Assembly: GCA_026120185.1 (NCBI GenBank)
Contig: JANUWF010001101.1
Location: forward strand, 806,001-870,000
Length of the DNA: 64,000 nucleotides
From: Voacanga thouarsii
Lineage: Eukaryota; Streptophyta; Magnoliopsida; Gentianales; Apocynaceae
Direction of reading: 5' to 3'
The notes under the pieces are model-generated. The model was not told the origin of the DNA. It did no database searches and saw nothing but the letters and a program-made list of their open reading frames with translations. The stretch's first letter is position 1, and the number at the start of each line of letters is the position of its first letter. Both the position numbers and the translations under genes were made by a program. Positions 10,536-22,795 of this stretch are shown one piece after another.

Positions 10536-11400
10536 CCAATAGCCAAAGAGAATGTAGGCAAAATGCTCAAGAAGAAAAAGAATGATCTGAAAACAAAGAA
10601 GGGAAAAGGACTAGTAGGAACTTGGAATCAAAATGAGTCCAAATCTGAGGAAAATGGAGATTCTGAAAACAAAACTGCTAACATATGCTTCATGACAGTG
10701 AAGGATAAGGTAAACTCCTCCTCATCTAACCTTGTAGTTGAATTGCAAGATTCTACTTGTAAAAATATTGATGATCCAAATGCTCTTCTTATTGATATAT
10801 TCCGTGAATTAAAAAGATTGTAAAAAAGGAACAAGGAAATGAAGGTGAAAAATGATTCACTATCAATTGAAAAATGACAATCTAATAAGTGAGAACAAAA
10901 CACTTCTTGACTCTATATGCTGTTTTAAGGTTGAAAAAGTAATCATTTCTATTTTCTAGAATTGTTCTACTCTTGAGAATAAATATTTGTATGATCGAGT
11001 CTCATCTCTTGAAGTCATGATCTGTGAATTTGATAATATGAAAATGAAAGTTGATAATCTCACTACTTGTATTGAAAAATTCACTACTGGCCGAAACAAC
11101 CTGAATAAGTTTCTTGGAGCTCAACGGATGGCTGGAAATAGAAATGGCCTTAGCTATAGTAATTTGCACAAATTAGGAAAACATAAGTCTTATTTTGTAA
11201 AAGCAAGCCCCTCAAACATAAATCATACATGTTGCACTTATTGTGGTAAAAATGGTCACATTGCTTCTAGGTGTCATATTAGGAAAAAGATGGTTTAGGA
11301 ATGAAAACTAATTGGAGAATTAAAAGAATCACCACTAACCCCTATGGACCCAAGAAGATATGGATACCAAAAATCATTCTCCTACCTCGTATATAAGTAC
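10536..11400 (+). pseudogene. gag: S1 gag, C-terminal part
   Basis: Starts abruptly inside gag at P-I-A-K-E-N (compare S2 at 29552), just past the first zinc knuckle. A lysine-rich run and an acidic, coiled-coil-like stretch follow. The second zinc knuckle C-T-Y-C-G-K-N-G-H-I-A-S-R-C at 11233-11274 is an intact CX2CX4HX4C. N-P-Y-G-P-K-K-I-W, a conserved stretch before protease in this family, is at about 11338-11365. Frame breaks occur at 10823 (TAA), about 10875 and 11299. Confidence 0.82.
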
Positions 11401-14400
11401 ATTCATTGGAGAAAAATGAGTTTCACAAAGTGGTTCTTGGTTAGTGAATGCTGAAGACACAAGATCGGAAATGCAGCCTTAATAGAAGATGTTCAAGCTA
11501 CAAATGATAGGTTCGATACATTTGGAGACAAAAATAAAGGAAAGATACTTGGCATAGGTAACATTGGTAAATGATCTTCAACCATTATCAAACAAGTATA
11601 ATTGATTAATGAGCTAAAACACAACTTACTGAGCATTGGTCAATTGTGTGATAATGGTTACAAAATTATTTTTGAGAAAGATTTTTGCTCTATTATGGAC
11701 AATTCAAGTAATGAAATAATTTTTGTAGCCAACTATGTTGGAAATGTATATGTATTCTATCTTGATGATCTTTTGGCTCATGATATTAGATGTCTTTCCG
11801 TGCATGATAATGATGGCTATCTATGGCATATAAGGCTAGGCCATGTATCATTTGATTTGCTAAATAAATTTTCCTCAAAAGAGCTTATTAGGGGATTGTC
11901 CAAAATGAGGTTTGATAAAAACAGAATTTGTGATGTATACCAATTTGGAAAATAGAACAAAACCTCTTTTAAGCCTAAAAAAATGATTCCCATATCAAAA
12001 CCTCTTGAATTAATACATATGAATTTATTTAGACCTATGAGGACCACTAGTCTTGGTTATAAGAGGTATGCTTATGTTCTAGTAAATGATTTCTCAAGAT
12101 TTACTTGGATTTTGTTTCTAAAAAAAAAAAAGATGAAGCATTTTCTAAATTCTCTAGATTATTCAAGCATGTCCAAAACTCTATTAGATGCATATTAACT
12201 TCTATTAGGATTCACAATGGTAGAGAATTTTGCAACAACGAGTTTACATATTTTTGTGATGAAAATGGAGTTTTTCACAACTTTTCAGCTACTAAAACCC
12301 CTCAATAAAACAATGTTGTTGAAAGAAAAAATAGAACCTTGCAAAAATGGTTAGATCCATGATTTGTGAAAACTTTCTTCCAAAATACTTTTGAGCTAAA
12401 GCTGTCAATACAGCATGTTATATTGTTAACCGAGTCATGCAAAGACATTTTTTTATAGAAAACACCATTTGAGCTTATGTTTGACAAAACTCTATCAATT
12501 TCCTATTTTAAAATATTTAGCTGCAAATGTTTTGTTCTTAATATCTGAGACAATCTTGAAAATTTTGATAGCAAATTCGATAAAGCTATATTCATTGGAT
12601 ATTGTTCCAATAAAAAGGCATATAAAGTGTACAATAAGAGAACTCTATGGTCGAAGAATCCATACATGTTGTCTTTGATTAATCTAATATCTATACATTA
12701 AGAAAAGATGATGATGATGTAGGGAGTTCAAAAGAAAAAGGCAAAGAATGACACAAAGCACTATCGCTGGACATTCATGCCAAAGAAGAGAAATTGGAAG
12801 AGCAACTTGTAGAATAGAGCAAGCAAGAAACTGAAGAGCTCACTGCTCAAAAGCTATCAAAGGATTGGAAGTACAAAATCGGTCATCCAAAAGAGAAAAT
12901 TATTGGTGATCCTAGCTGTGGAGATGGTATTTTGTAGACAATTTTGTTTTACTTTCTAGTATTAAACCTAACTGTATTGATGTGGCATTGCATAATGATT
13001 TTTGGATATGAGCTATGTAAGAAGAGTTGAACTAATTTAAGAGAAATCAAGTTTGAAAACTTGTCTCTAGGCCACTTGATCATCCGATTATTAGTACTAG
13101 GTGGGTTTTCAAAAACAAATATAATGAACATGGAGTGGTGATTAAAAATAAAGCTAGACTTGTTGTGCAAGGTTCAATCAAGAAGAGGGTATTGACTATG
13201 ATGAGACATTTACTTCCATTGCTAGATTAGAGTCCATAAGAATGCTACTTGCCATTGCCTCTTTAAAAAATTTCATGCTTTATCAAATGGACGTTAAAAG
13301 TACATTTTTGAATGGTTTTATTGAAGAGGAGGTATATATCGAACAACCTCCGGGGTTTTATTCATGAGCACTTTCTAAATCACATTTTCAAACTCTCAAA
13401 ACCTCTGTATAGTTTAAAACAAGTCCCACGAGCTTGGTATGAAAGGCTCAGTGGATTCTTACTCTTAAAAGGTTTTTCAAGAGGCCTGATCAATACTACA
13501 CTATTTATTAAGTCAGAAAATTCTGATGACCTTCTCATTGTCCAAATTTATGTTGATGATATCATTTTTTGTGCTACTAATGAATCCTTGTGTTAGATGT
13601 TTGTTAAGACTATGTAGTAAGAATTCGAGACAAGCATGATGGAAGAACTCTACTTCATCATTGGGCTACAAATTAAACAAAATAAGGATGAAAATTTTCT
13701 AAATCAAGCTAAGTATGCTAAGGAACTGCCTCGGTATGAGCGAAGCCAAAGAAATTAGTACACCTATAAGTACTTCTCTAAACTTGACAGGGATGAAAAG
13801 GGAAAGAAAGTGGACGAATCAAAATAGAGGTATGATTGGAAGTTTGTTATATCTTACTACTAGCTGACCAGATATTATGTTTTCAGTTTATCTTTTTGCC
13901 AAATTTCAATCGTGCCCAATGGAATCTCACCTATATGTTGTGAAACGCATCCTTAGATATTTGGTTAGAACATATAATTACAGTTTATGGTATTCTCATA
14001 CTAACACATTTGATCTTATAGGCTACACTGATGCAGACTATGCAGGCTGTAAAGTTGAACAAAAAAGCACTAGAGAGCACCGTCAATTTCTTGGACATTC
14101 TCTAGTGTCCTGGCATAGCAAAAAATAGGCTTGTGCATCCTTATCCATAGCCGAGGCTAAATATATTGTAGCAGATAGCTATTGGGTGCTAATTTTATGG
14201 ATGAAAAATACATTGCTTGATTTTGGTCTCAATTTTTATTGCATTCCTATACTATGTAATAATATAAGTGCAATCAATTTAACAAAAAATCCTGTTCAAC
14301 ATTTTAGGACCAAGCATATTGAGGTTAAGTATCATTTTATTAGAAATCATGTGCTCAAATGTGATATTTGTGTAGAATATATCCCTTTAAATGAATAACT

Positions 14401-14482
14401 TGCAGATATATTCACAAAACCCCTGGCTGAAGATAGATTCTTCTTTCTGGGAAGAGGATTGGGCATCACAAAAATTGCGTGA
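11401..14482 (+). pseudogene. pol: S1 pol: protease, integrase, RT, RNase H
   Basis: Protease near 11431-11460 has W-F-L-V-S where W-F-L-D-S-G is expected, so the catalytic Asp is lost. Integrase zinc finger at about 11820-11950 has lost its last Cys (V-Y-Q-F-G-K). In the core, catalytic Asp is Asn in H-M-N-L-F and the second is His in I-H-N-G-R-E-F. RT from about 13080 to 13620 keeps Q-M-D-V-K-S-T-F-L-N-G and Y-V-D-D at 13549-13560. RNase H at about 13990-14480 has G-Y-T-D-A-D-Y-A-G and A-D-I-F-T-K-P-L. It ends G-I-T-K-I-A at 14481. Several frameshifts and stops make it dead. Confidence 0.85.
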
Positions 14483-14951
14483 CTAAAATTTTGTTGGGAA
14501 AGATTTGACCGTCTAGTTTTACAGGTCTCTAAAGAAACATAATTTTGAAGGGAAATTTTCAATGCAACATTTTTAAGAGTAAATTCAAAACTCATATTCC
14601 AAAACTCTCACTTTAAGGAATTCCTTTTCAATGAACATTTTGGATGAAGCCTCAATCCAAAATGAAAACAACTTGATGCTTCATATGTCCTTAAAAAATA
14701 ACTGCTTCCAGATTATTCTTTTTGAAATTCAAAATAATAGCTATTTTTTCAAGATAGCTTATGAAATCTCTGATGAAAAGCCTTTTTCCAATGTACTTAT
14801 CTTCACAACCTCTTAGGAAATCACAAAAAGCTTTTCTCTCTCATCTTACTCGGATTTTGAAATCAACTGAGAACTACATCTTTCTTTTTTCAAAACTCTT
14901 CTGCTTTCTCTCTGAACAACTAAAAGCCCAAACCTTTACCCTCTGATCACA

Positions 14952-16560
14952 ATTGTAAAATCCCCTAAATCAACCAAACCCAAGCCAAAGAAAGCCCGAA
15001 AAATCACTTCATCAATGAAGCAGAAATTGGCTACTAAGACTAAATCGATTGCAAAGGAAAAAGGAAAAGAAGTTGTTCCCGAACTCCCAGCTTCTGAAAT
15101 CGATTCTTCAAAATCAACTCCGGAATAGGAAAGTTTCGAGGCCCAGGAACCTCGTTTTCTAGACTCGAAAAGTAAATCCAATTTTAATGAATGGGTTTCA
15201 AGAAACGGAACTGTGATTGTTAGTTATCGCACAAATCCAGAGTCTTTTCTAAATTTCACAAATATGTTGAATATGTTTAAGTCTTTTGGGTGGGGAGCCC
15301 TGTTATCTGTCTATGAAATGTTGTTTACTACTCTTGTATAAGAATTTTATACTAATCTAAGAAGAGACCGATTAGAGGAGACTGAAGGGGGTTTTATAGC
15401 TCGGTGGTACATGTCAAGAGTTGGGGGTAAGAACCTTGAGTTGGATCATCGCCTATTGAAGAGAATATGTGGAGTTAGAGATGGTGGGATTCAAATTTTT
15501 GAACTGAATAAGTTCCCGGATGGAACTGATTTATTTGATTTGGGGAAGTTTGAAAGAACATTTACTGGCGGGAAGAGTTTTAAGAACTCAAGTGATAGGA
15601 ACACTAAGTGGTTGAATGGACCGGGTAGGATTCTATTCCACATAGTTTCAACCATAGTGGTTCTAAGTTTTGGTCACAAAACCTCTTTAAACATTGTACA
15701 AATAGTGATAATGTTGGTGCTTTTCGAAAATAGGATTATAAGTTTTGGGTATCTTGCTGCAAAATTAATGATGCAAACAAGGAATACCTCCAGCAAAGCC
15801 CTGCCTTATGGAAACTTATTAACTAAAGTGTTCAGACACTTTAGTGTTGATATGAGTTCTGTCATTCCTACTTCTTCGAAGATGAATGTGTACAGCTTTG
15901 AGTCGTTTGAGAGGATGGGATATATAAGAATGGAAAATGAGTGGAAGCTGCTTAGAGATGCAGCTGATGATGAAAAGGAAAAGTTGTAAAAGGTTAAGGC
16001 CAAAGGTGAGACTACCCAACCCACAGGAGCAAAACGAAAGGCTGAGTTAGAAACTCAAAAAGAATCCTCTAGCAAGGGCAGAAAAATCAAGACATAGGTA
16101 TCAGTTAGAGCATTCTGGAAGGAATTAATTTGCTGGCTATTAAGGTAGACAACTTCAGCTCAGAAATCCAAACGTTTAGGTATAGACTAACTGTTGTTGA
16201 AACGAAGTATCATAAGGCTACCCAAGAGAAGAACATGCCAAAGGAACCACCTCTTCACATGATATAGAATGGGCTAGTCCATAGACTGTACAAGCAAAAC
16301 ATCCAAGCCCGAGAAAAGAATCTGGGCAAACAGTAGCTAGTCCAAAGGATAAGGAACCAAAGGTTGATGCACCTATCTCAGTTGCCCCTACTGAAGTCCC
16401 TGTCCTATCTGCAATAAGGTAAAAACATGTGGTGGCAAAAAAAAAGTCTAGCAACATTATGCAATAAGGTAGAAGCATGTGGTGGCAAAAAGAAAGTCCA
16501 GCAACATTACTGGACAGCATTCCAAAAAGGGTGTCGGGTCCATGACAGAGATCCTCCATT
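14952..16560 (+). pseudogene. S1 ORF3, accessory ORF downstream of RNase H
   Basis: An open frame runs in sense from 14952 to 15989 with only two internal stops (TAG after T-P-E, TAA after T-T-L-V). The start codon is ATT where S3 has ATG (44114). Features in order: a Lys/Pro-rich basic N-terminus, an acidic Ser-rich linker, a conserved globular part (W-L-N-G-P-G-R-I-L, then L-P-Y-G-N-L-L-T-K-V-F-R-H-F), and a charged C-terminal tail. The L-P-Y-G-x-L-L-T-x-V-F core resembles, from memory, the plant family annotated as putative plant transposon protein. Sireviruses are known to carry an extra, env-like ORF here. No signal peptide or clear membrane helix is visible. Function unknown. Confidence 0.65.
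16411..16510 (+). repeat. 50-bp tandem duplication near end of S1 ORF3
   Basis: GCAATAAGGTAAAAACATGTGG at 16411 recurs from 16461 with few changes. The homologous S3 site (about 45583-45640) has one copy, so the duplication arose in S1. Confidence 0.85.
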
Positions 16561-17944
16561 TTTCATAAGTGACCATTTCTACCAACTGCTTACCAGACTT
16601 CCTCTGCCAAAACATTTTTTTTTTACTGCTTTTTCATTGACACTTACTTTTATCATTTCTACACTCGTCTTTGAACAGTTTACATTATACACTTCTCCTG
16701 CTTTATCTATTAAATATATATCTCCTCTATCAGCATTCTGTACAATTTATTTGATATCCTTATTCTTCTTATTCTCTACTTCTTCTTTCTGATTGAAGAC
16801 AAAGGGGGAGAAAATGACAGATTGTGTGTTGTGGATTTATAGTTTGTTGTTGATGATTGATTGATGGTTTGTTGCTAATGATTGTTGATGACTACTGCCG
16901 ATTGTGAGATTGTTATGGATATATAGTTTGTTGCTGATCATTGTTGGTGACTAATACTGATTGTTATTAATATATAGATTGTTAATGAAGATTGTGGAAT
17001 TGTTAGCGATTATGTGATGATATAAATTCTGAATATATACTGGTTGTATATAATGAAAATTAGTTATAGATTGTGTCTATGTCCATTTATGATCATAGTT
17101 TGAAAATACGGACTATGAAGATATAGTGGTTTTAATGAAGTCTATATTGAGATATCATTGTTGTTGAGGACAAAAGAGATTGAAATGTGTGTATGATTCC
17201 AGTGTGCATTGTAACAATTTGAATTTTTTCTAACTGAATAATCTGTTTTAAAAATGATTATGAGATACTCTATGTTAATCTCAGATGATGAGAATATTTA
17301 TACCTATATCTTTGATTGCTCAGAAAATTTCCTTGAAGTCTAAAATATTTTGAGAAAACTAAGCTAGATCAAAATCTCTAAAAATTCATTTTTACCCTGC
17401 ACATACACGGGGGAGTTTTGGACTCACATTTCTTCAATCCAAAAGTCTAGTCCAAAAATAAGTTCTAAAAACTCTAGTTTCTATCTAATGTTACCCTATT
17501 TTGGACACATGTTTTGGTCATCTAAAACCTTAAGTCCAAAAGTTCCTTAGTTCTCATTTCTTCTGGTTTGGATGCACATTTTGAAAGTTAAAAATTTTAA
17601 ATCCAGTCTTACTCTCAAATCACACTTTATAGCTTTATATCCTACGTTTATATATGCACATATTAAGGGGAAGCATTTCAACTTATGATTTATATTCTAT
17701 ACCTCCTATTTACATATCTATACATTTTTTAAATTACTGCGATTCTTTTAAGGAATAGTCGTGTGATGGAAGGAAGAATGATATGCTGGCTGGTTAGGCT
17801 ATAGGCTTATTGAGCTATGTTTATGAGTATATGCTTAAATTTTCTATCTTAATCTCATAAGGAGTCTTTGAGTCCTATAATGAGAATTACATTTCAATGA
17901 AAAAATTCTCATTTTTCTCGGTCTAACATGTCCGTATTGTACAT
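16561..17944 (+). other. S1 3' noncoding region with internal polypurine tract and repeat expansion
   Basis: After ORF3 a pyrimidine-rich stretch leads to AAAGGGGGAGAAAA (about 16801-16814), a PPT-like block far upstream of the real LTR start. S1 then carries about 170 bases (16828-16999) of imperfect repeats of TATAGTTTGTTGYTGATSATTG type that S3 lacks. The rest to 17944 is AT-rich, alignable with S3 45905-46900, and contains no gene. T1 inserts at 17945; the final S1 bases and the LTR resume at 27261. Confidence 0.7.
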
Positions 17945-19652
17945 TGTTGGGCATATCACGTATATCATATATGGCACAGTGAAAACATAAGAACGAAATA
18001 CCAAACCCAGGATCCGCATATGTGTGGAAAATAAGACATAAAGAGAACAAAGGTAACAACTTTACCTTTTTTTGAGCGTCTGAAAAATAAAATTTTTTCT
18101 TCTTCAAGTCGACGCACGATCCAGCAATTCTTTTGATCAAACACCACGAGAGTTGAACTTCCAACCACTATAATCACAGTGTGTGATTATCTCTAATAGA
18201 AATCCACACAGAGAACGACACTCAAGCACCAATATTTTCTGTGCTAGCAAAAAAACAACAATGGCGGCTAGGGTTCTTCTTGTTTTTCAGAAAAACGAGA
18301 GAGAGAAAGAGAAGATGAGGAGACCGTGTATCCCCTAGGGTTTTTGGAGAGTTATATCTGTTAATCCCCTTTCAATTTTTAGTTTCGTGCATCTATTCAT
18401 ATCACACGAAAAACCCTACCAAAAACTGAGAATTCTAAAACAATTAAAATTCCTTAATTGTAATTGGAAACATCAAGTTCTCACAATTACAATTTCGACC
18501 ATAAATTATAACTAATTATAATTTGGCCATAAAACTTCTCTTTCTCGCAATTAAACCCCACTATGTTATCAAATAACACCTTGAGTATATAATCCTCTAT
18601 TGTGTGTGACCTATTAGGTTTCTCAGTCAATTGGTAGCAAACATGAATTAATTCAAACATCTTTGAGATTAATAATTCATAATTAATTAGAATTAATCCT
18701 ATTAATTCTAATCAGGATTGGTTTATTAATTCATCAATTAATAAACCCATATTCTCAGATCATGAGCGGTATCTAGCAACATATCATGACCACCCAAGAG
18801 TCTAGGAAGTCAAGTGGCTTGACATGAACCATTCAATAACAAATTATAGTGTAATTAACTTCTTTCACCGTACAATATCTCATTCGATTTGGAGTACGGA
18901 ATTAGTGTCAACTCCTTCCAAAATATATTAATTCTGGCCCAAATATAATAGTACTTGTACTACTGTAGATGTGTATCAATTGGAACTATTTCTAATTTGT
19001 TCTCGAGTAGTAATTCCTACAAGTAGCTGTGAGATATTCGCCCCTTCTATTAGGAGTGGTGAATCCTTTATTGACCCTCTCAACTACTTTTGTTTACCTC
19101 ACAATGTACCTAATATCCATCCCATAGGCGGCCCTCGATCTGGCTCCAGAGATTGGAATCAAAGCACAGTGCTCAGCAAACAAGTACCTTGGAGATCTCA
19201 AGTCTAAAGATACTTGCACGTTTGCTATATTGAGATTATATCACTGGTACTAAATATTTATCTATGTGATTATCTCATAGTTAGGTCATCCAATGTACTT
19301 GTTCCATTAACAAGTATCTATATGTTAACTTTGAGTATCTCAATACTCACAGATATGAGAACCACCGCCTGATCAAATCAGGAAGTCTAACACATGCTAG
19401 TCTTAACGCATTAATGATGTCCAGTTTCATTAATACTATAACTAGGGACTATTTAAGTACTAACACTATACAGTATAGTTGGAATCTCATATCATGATTT
19501 TCTTAACACAGTGTTGTATTAGGAACTTTATCTAATAGTTATATTACATGAAAGTAAACAAAAGAGATTGTAAGATAAATAATGCCTTTTATTAATAGAA
19601 AATGTGTCATATACAATTTATAAGTGATTGCCTCTAGGGCATAACACTAACA
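17945..19652 (-). repeat. T1 3' LTR
   Basis: On the plus strand it starts TGTTGGGCATATCACG and ends CATAACACTAACA; on the minus strand it therefore runs TGTTAGTGTTATG to CCCAACA. The homologous LTRs are 25504-27255 and solo T2 (36792-41935). A minus-strand polypurine stretch (AAATGGGAGTT) abuts it at 19653. Confidence 0.92.
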
Positions 19653-19702
19653 AACTCCCATTTATACTAGAGTTGATCATTCATGTATCTAATACCAAAT
19701 GA

Positions 19703-21280
19703 CTAAACATGCCTATCATGTTTTTTTTGGAATAGTACTTTTGTAAGCGGGTCAGCTATATTCTCATTCGTGGAAACTCTCTCTATCTTTACATCATTTA
19801 TATCTATGATCTCCTGGATCAGATGATAGCGATGCAGTACGTATTTGGATCGTTGGTGAGACCGTGGCTCCTTTTCTTGTGCAATGGCTCTGTTGTTGTC
19901 ACAATACAAAGTTATTGGACCAACAACACTAGGAACCACATCCAGTTCCGTCACAAACTTCTTGATCCAAACAGCCTCCTTAGCTGCTTCAGAAGCAGCT
20001 ATGTACTCAGCTTCTATCATAGAGTCGACAATAGTCTCTTGTTTGGAACTCTTCCAACTTATTACCCCTCCGCACAACATAAACACGTAGCCGGATTGTG
20101 ATTTGAAATTATCTTTGTCAGATTGAAAACTGGCATCAGTATACCCATTTATTTTCAAATCACCTTCTCCATATATTTAGAACACATCCTTAGTCTTTCG
20201 TAAGTACTTAAGGATGTTCTTTACAACTGCCCAATGACCCTCACCAAGGTCAGATTGGTATCTACTCGTCAAATTGAGAGCATAAGATACATCGGGCCTT
20301 GTATATATCATAGCTACATGATTGATCCAACTGCCGAAGTATATGGAATCTTACTCATGTGATCCCTTTCAACTTGTGTCTTGGGAGACATCGACTTTAA
20401 AAGGCTTACACTATGTGACATGGGTAAGAATCCCTTTTTGAATTGATCCATACTAAACCTATTTAGCACTTTATCTATGTATGTAGACTGTGAAAGACCT
20501 AGTAACCTTTTAGATCTATCTCTATAGATCCTCATTTCAAGAATATAGGTTGCTTTTTCAAGGTCTTTCATGGAGAATTGTTTGGACAATCAAACTTGAA
20601 TCATTTGCAAGACAGGTATATCATTTTCTATTAGCAATATATCATCTAAATAAAGCAATAAGAAAATGATTGCACTCCCACTGACCTTCTTGTATACACA
20701 AGGTTCATCTATGTTTTGAATGAAACCAAACTCTTTGATTGTTTCATTAAAATTGATGTTCCAACTCTTAGAAGCTTGCTTAAGTCCGTAAATGGACTTT
20801 TGCAAGTTACACACCTTTGCAAGTTGCACACCTTTGTGCTATCATTGGATGTGAAACCCTCAGGTTATGTCATATATACTTCCTCAGTCAGATTTTCGTT
20901 TAGGAAAACTATTTTCACATCTATTTGCCAAATCTCATAATCATAATGAGTAGCAATAACTAGGAGTATCCTGATGGATTTTAACATGGCTACTAGCGAG
21001 AAGGTTTCATCAATAGTTAATACCATGTTGCTGTCAATAACCCTTCACCACTAGTTTTGCTTTATCGGTACCTACGTTATCATCCATGTTCGTTTTCTTC
21101 TTGAAAATCCATTTGCACCCAATAGGTTTAATTTCTTTGGGTGGATCAACCAAAGTCTATACTTAGTTGTCATATATGGAATCCATTTATGACTTCATGG
21201 CCTCAAGCCATTTGCCAGATTCTGAACTGTTCAAAACATCCTTGTACGTAGTAGGCTCATCTTAATCTATGAGCAATACG
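19703..21280 (-). pseudogene. pol: T1 pol: reverse transcriptase and RNase H
   Basis: Reading leftwards, RT includes L-Q-K-S-I-Y-G-L-K-Q-A-S and catalytic Y-L-D-D at 20652-20641, then F-S-M-K-D-L-E-K-A-T-Y-I-L and L-G-L-S-Q-S-T-Y-I-D-K-V. RNase H begins K-I-N-G-Y-T-D-A-S-F-Q-S-D and continues through S-W-K-S-S-K-Q-E-T, A-E-Y-I-A-A-S-E-A, Y-C-D-N-N and I-A-D-P-L-T-K. RNase H is one open stretch (20158-19703). The RT frame is broken near 20589, 20830 and through 20860-21280. Confidence 0.9.
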
Positions 21281-22740
21281 TAATTGTGGTCACTAATGAA
21301 AAACCACACGTATCCTAGTAGACCTATGAGGTTCTTGTGTAGTAGAAGGTTCATCTATTCTCACAATAGATGTGGGATCACACGGTTGACCCTTATTTGT
21401 TTAATCTTATTGAACTTCACTAAGTTCAATTTTACTCCCACTGTCCCCTTTAAACATGTGCTCCTTCTCTAAGAAGACGGTATGCTTTGAAATAAATACT
21501 TTGTTTTCAGTGGGTAGGGAGAAGTAATATTCACAAGATTCTTTCGGATATCCCACAAACAAATACTTGTCGGACTTACTATTAAGTTTGTCTGACTGTG
21601 GCTTTTTAACAAAGGCAGGACAACCCTATATACGCAAGTAAGATAACTTTGGTTTCTTACCAAAGAACATCTCAAATGGGGTAGATTCAACCGATTTTGT
21701 CGAAACTCTGTTTAGTATATAAACAGAAGTCTCTAGTGCATACCCCCAAAACGATTTTGGTAGGTCTGTAAAAGCTATCATGATTCGTACCATGTCTAGA
21801 AGGGTTCGATTCCTTCTCTCAGATACACCGTTATGTTAAGGTATATATGGTGAAGTCCATTGAGATAATATCTCATTATCTCTAAGATAACTCAAAAACT
21901 CTTGACTTAAGTATTCTCCTCCTCGATCAGATCTTAGAGTCTTAATACTTTTACCAAGTTGTTTCTCTATTTCATTCTTGAAGTCTTTGAACTTATCAAA
22001 GGCCTCAGATTTGTATTTCATTAAATACAAATACCTTTATTGTGAGAAATCATCGATAAAGGTTATGAAATAGTTATAACCTCCTTTTGCTTATATTGAC
22101 ACTGGGCCACATACATCAGAATGTATAAGTTCTAATAACTCCTTAGCCCATTCTCCTTTTCTTGAAAAATGAGTTTTAGCCATTTTACCTAGTAAACAAG
22201 ACTCGCATGTGCCATATGATTCATAATCAAATGACCCTAAGTCACCAAGCTTGTGTAACTTAGAAACACGATTTTTGTTTACATGGCTTAAACGACAATG
22301 CTATAAATAAGAGGTGTTAGAGTTATCTATTTTAGGTTTCTTATTGTTTATATTGAGAATTGGATTATCCAAGTCTAGAATATATAAACCATTAATCAGA
22401 GTTGCTGAACCATAATGAATATCATTCAATGAAAAAGAACAATATTTATTCTTAAATATCAAATGAAATCTATTTAAGTCTAAACATGCAACTGAGATAA
22501 TGTTTTTCATTAAAAGTGGTACATAATAATAGTTTTGTAATTCTAGAACTAATCCCGAAAGCAAGTTCAGCTCGAATGTCTCCACAGCAAGTGCAGCAAC
22601 CTTTGCCCCATTTGCAATACGTAGATCCACGTCGCCTTTCTCTAGCCTTCTACTACTCTTTAGTCCTTGCAAGTTATTGCACAAATGAGATTTACATCTG
22701 GTATCTAATACCCATATCTCATTTCTAAAGGCAGTATTTA
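21281..22740 (-). pseudogene. pol: T1 pol: protease and integrase
   Basis: Protease at about 22740-22690 reads V-L-D-T-R where D-T/S-G is expected, a damaged active site. The open stretch 22684-22301 covers the rest of protease and the pre-integrase part. The integrase zinc finger (H-x3-H then C-E-S-C) lies at about 22290-22180. The core includes H-S-D-V-C-G-P, R-S-D-R-G-G-E-Y-L and N-G-V-S-E-R-R-N-R-T-L. Stops are scattered, for example at about 22090 and 21836. Confidence 0.87.
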
Positions 22741-22795
22741 TTTCAATTATAAATATACTCGGAGTAGAAGTAGAAGTTCTTGCAAGCTTCTCCTT

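Noticed and set aside
16828..16999. CRISPR-like or regulatory repeat array
   Set aside because: Repeats are imperfect, unevenly spaced and lie in retrotransposon 3' noncoding DNA of a plant genome.
17844..18177. Recurrent minus-strand open frames in T-family LTRs (also 25436-25736 and 36666-37010)
   Set aside because: They recur because the LTRs are homologous. They differ by frameshifts, span the LTR edge, and show no protein family features.
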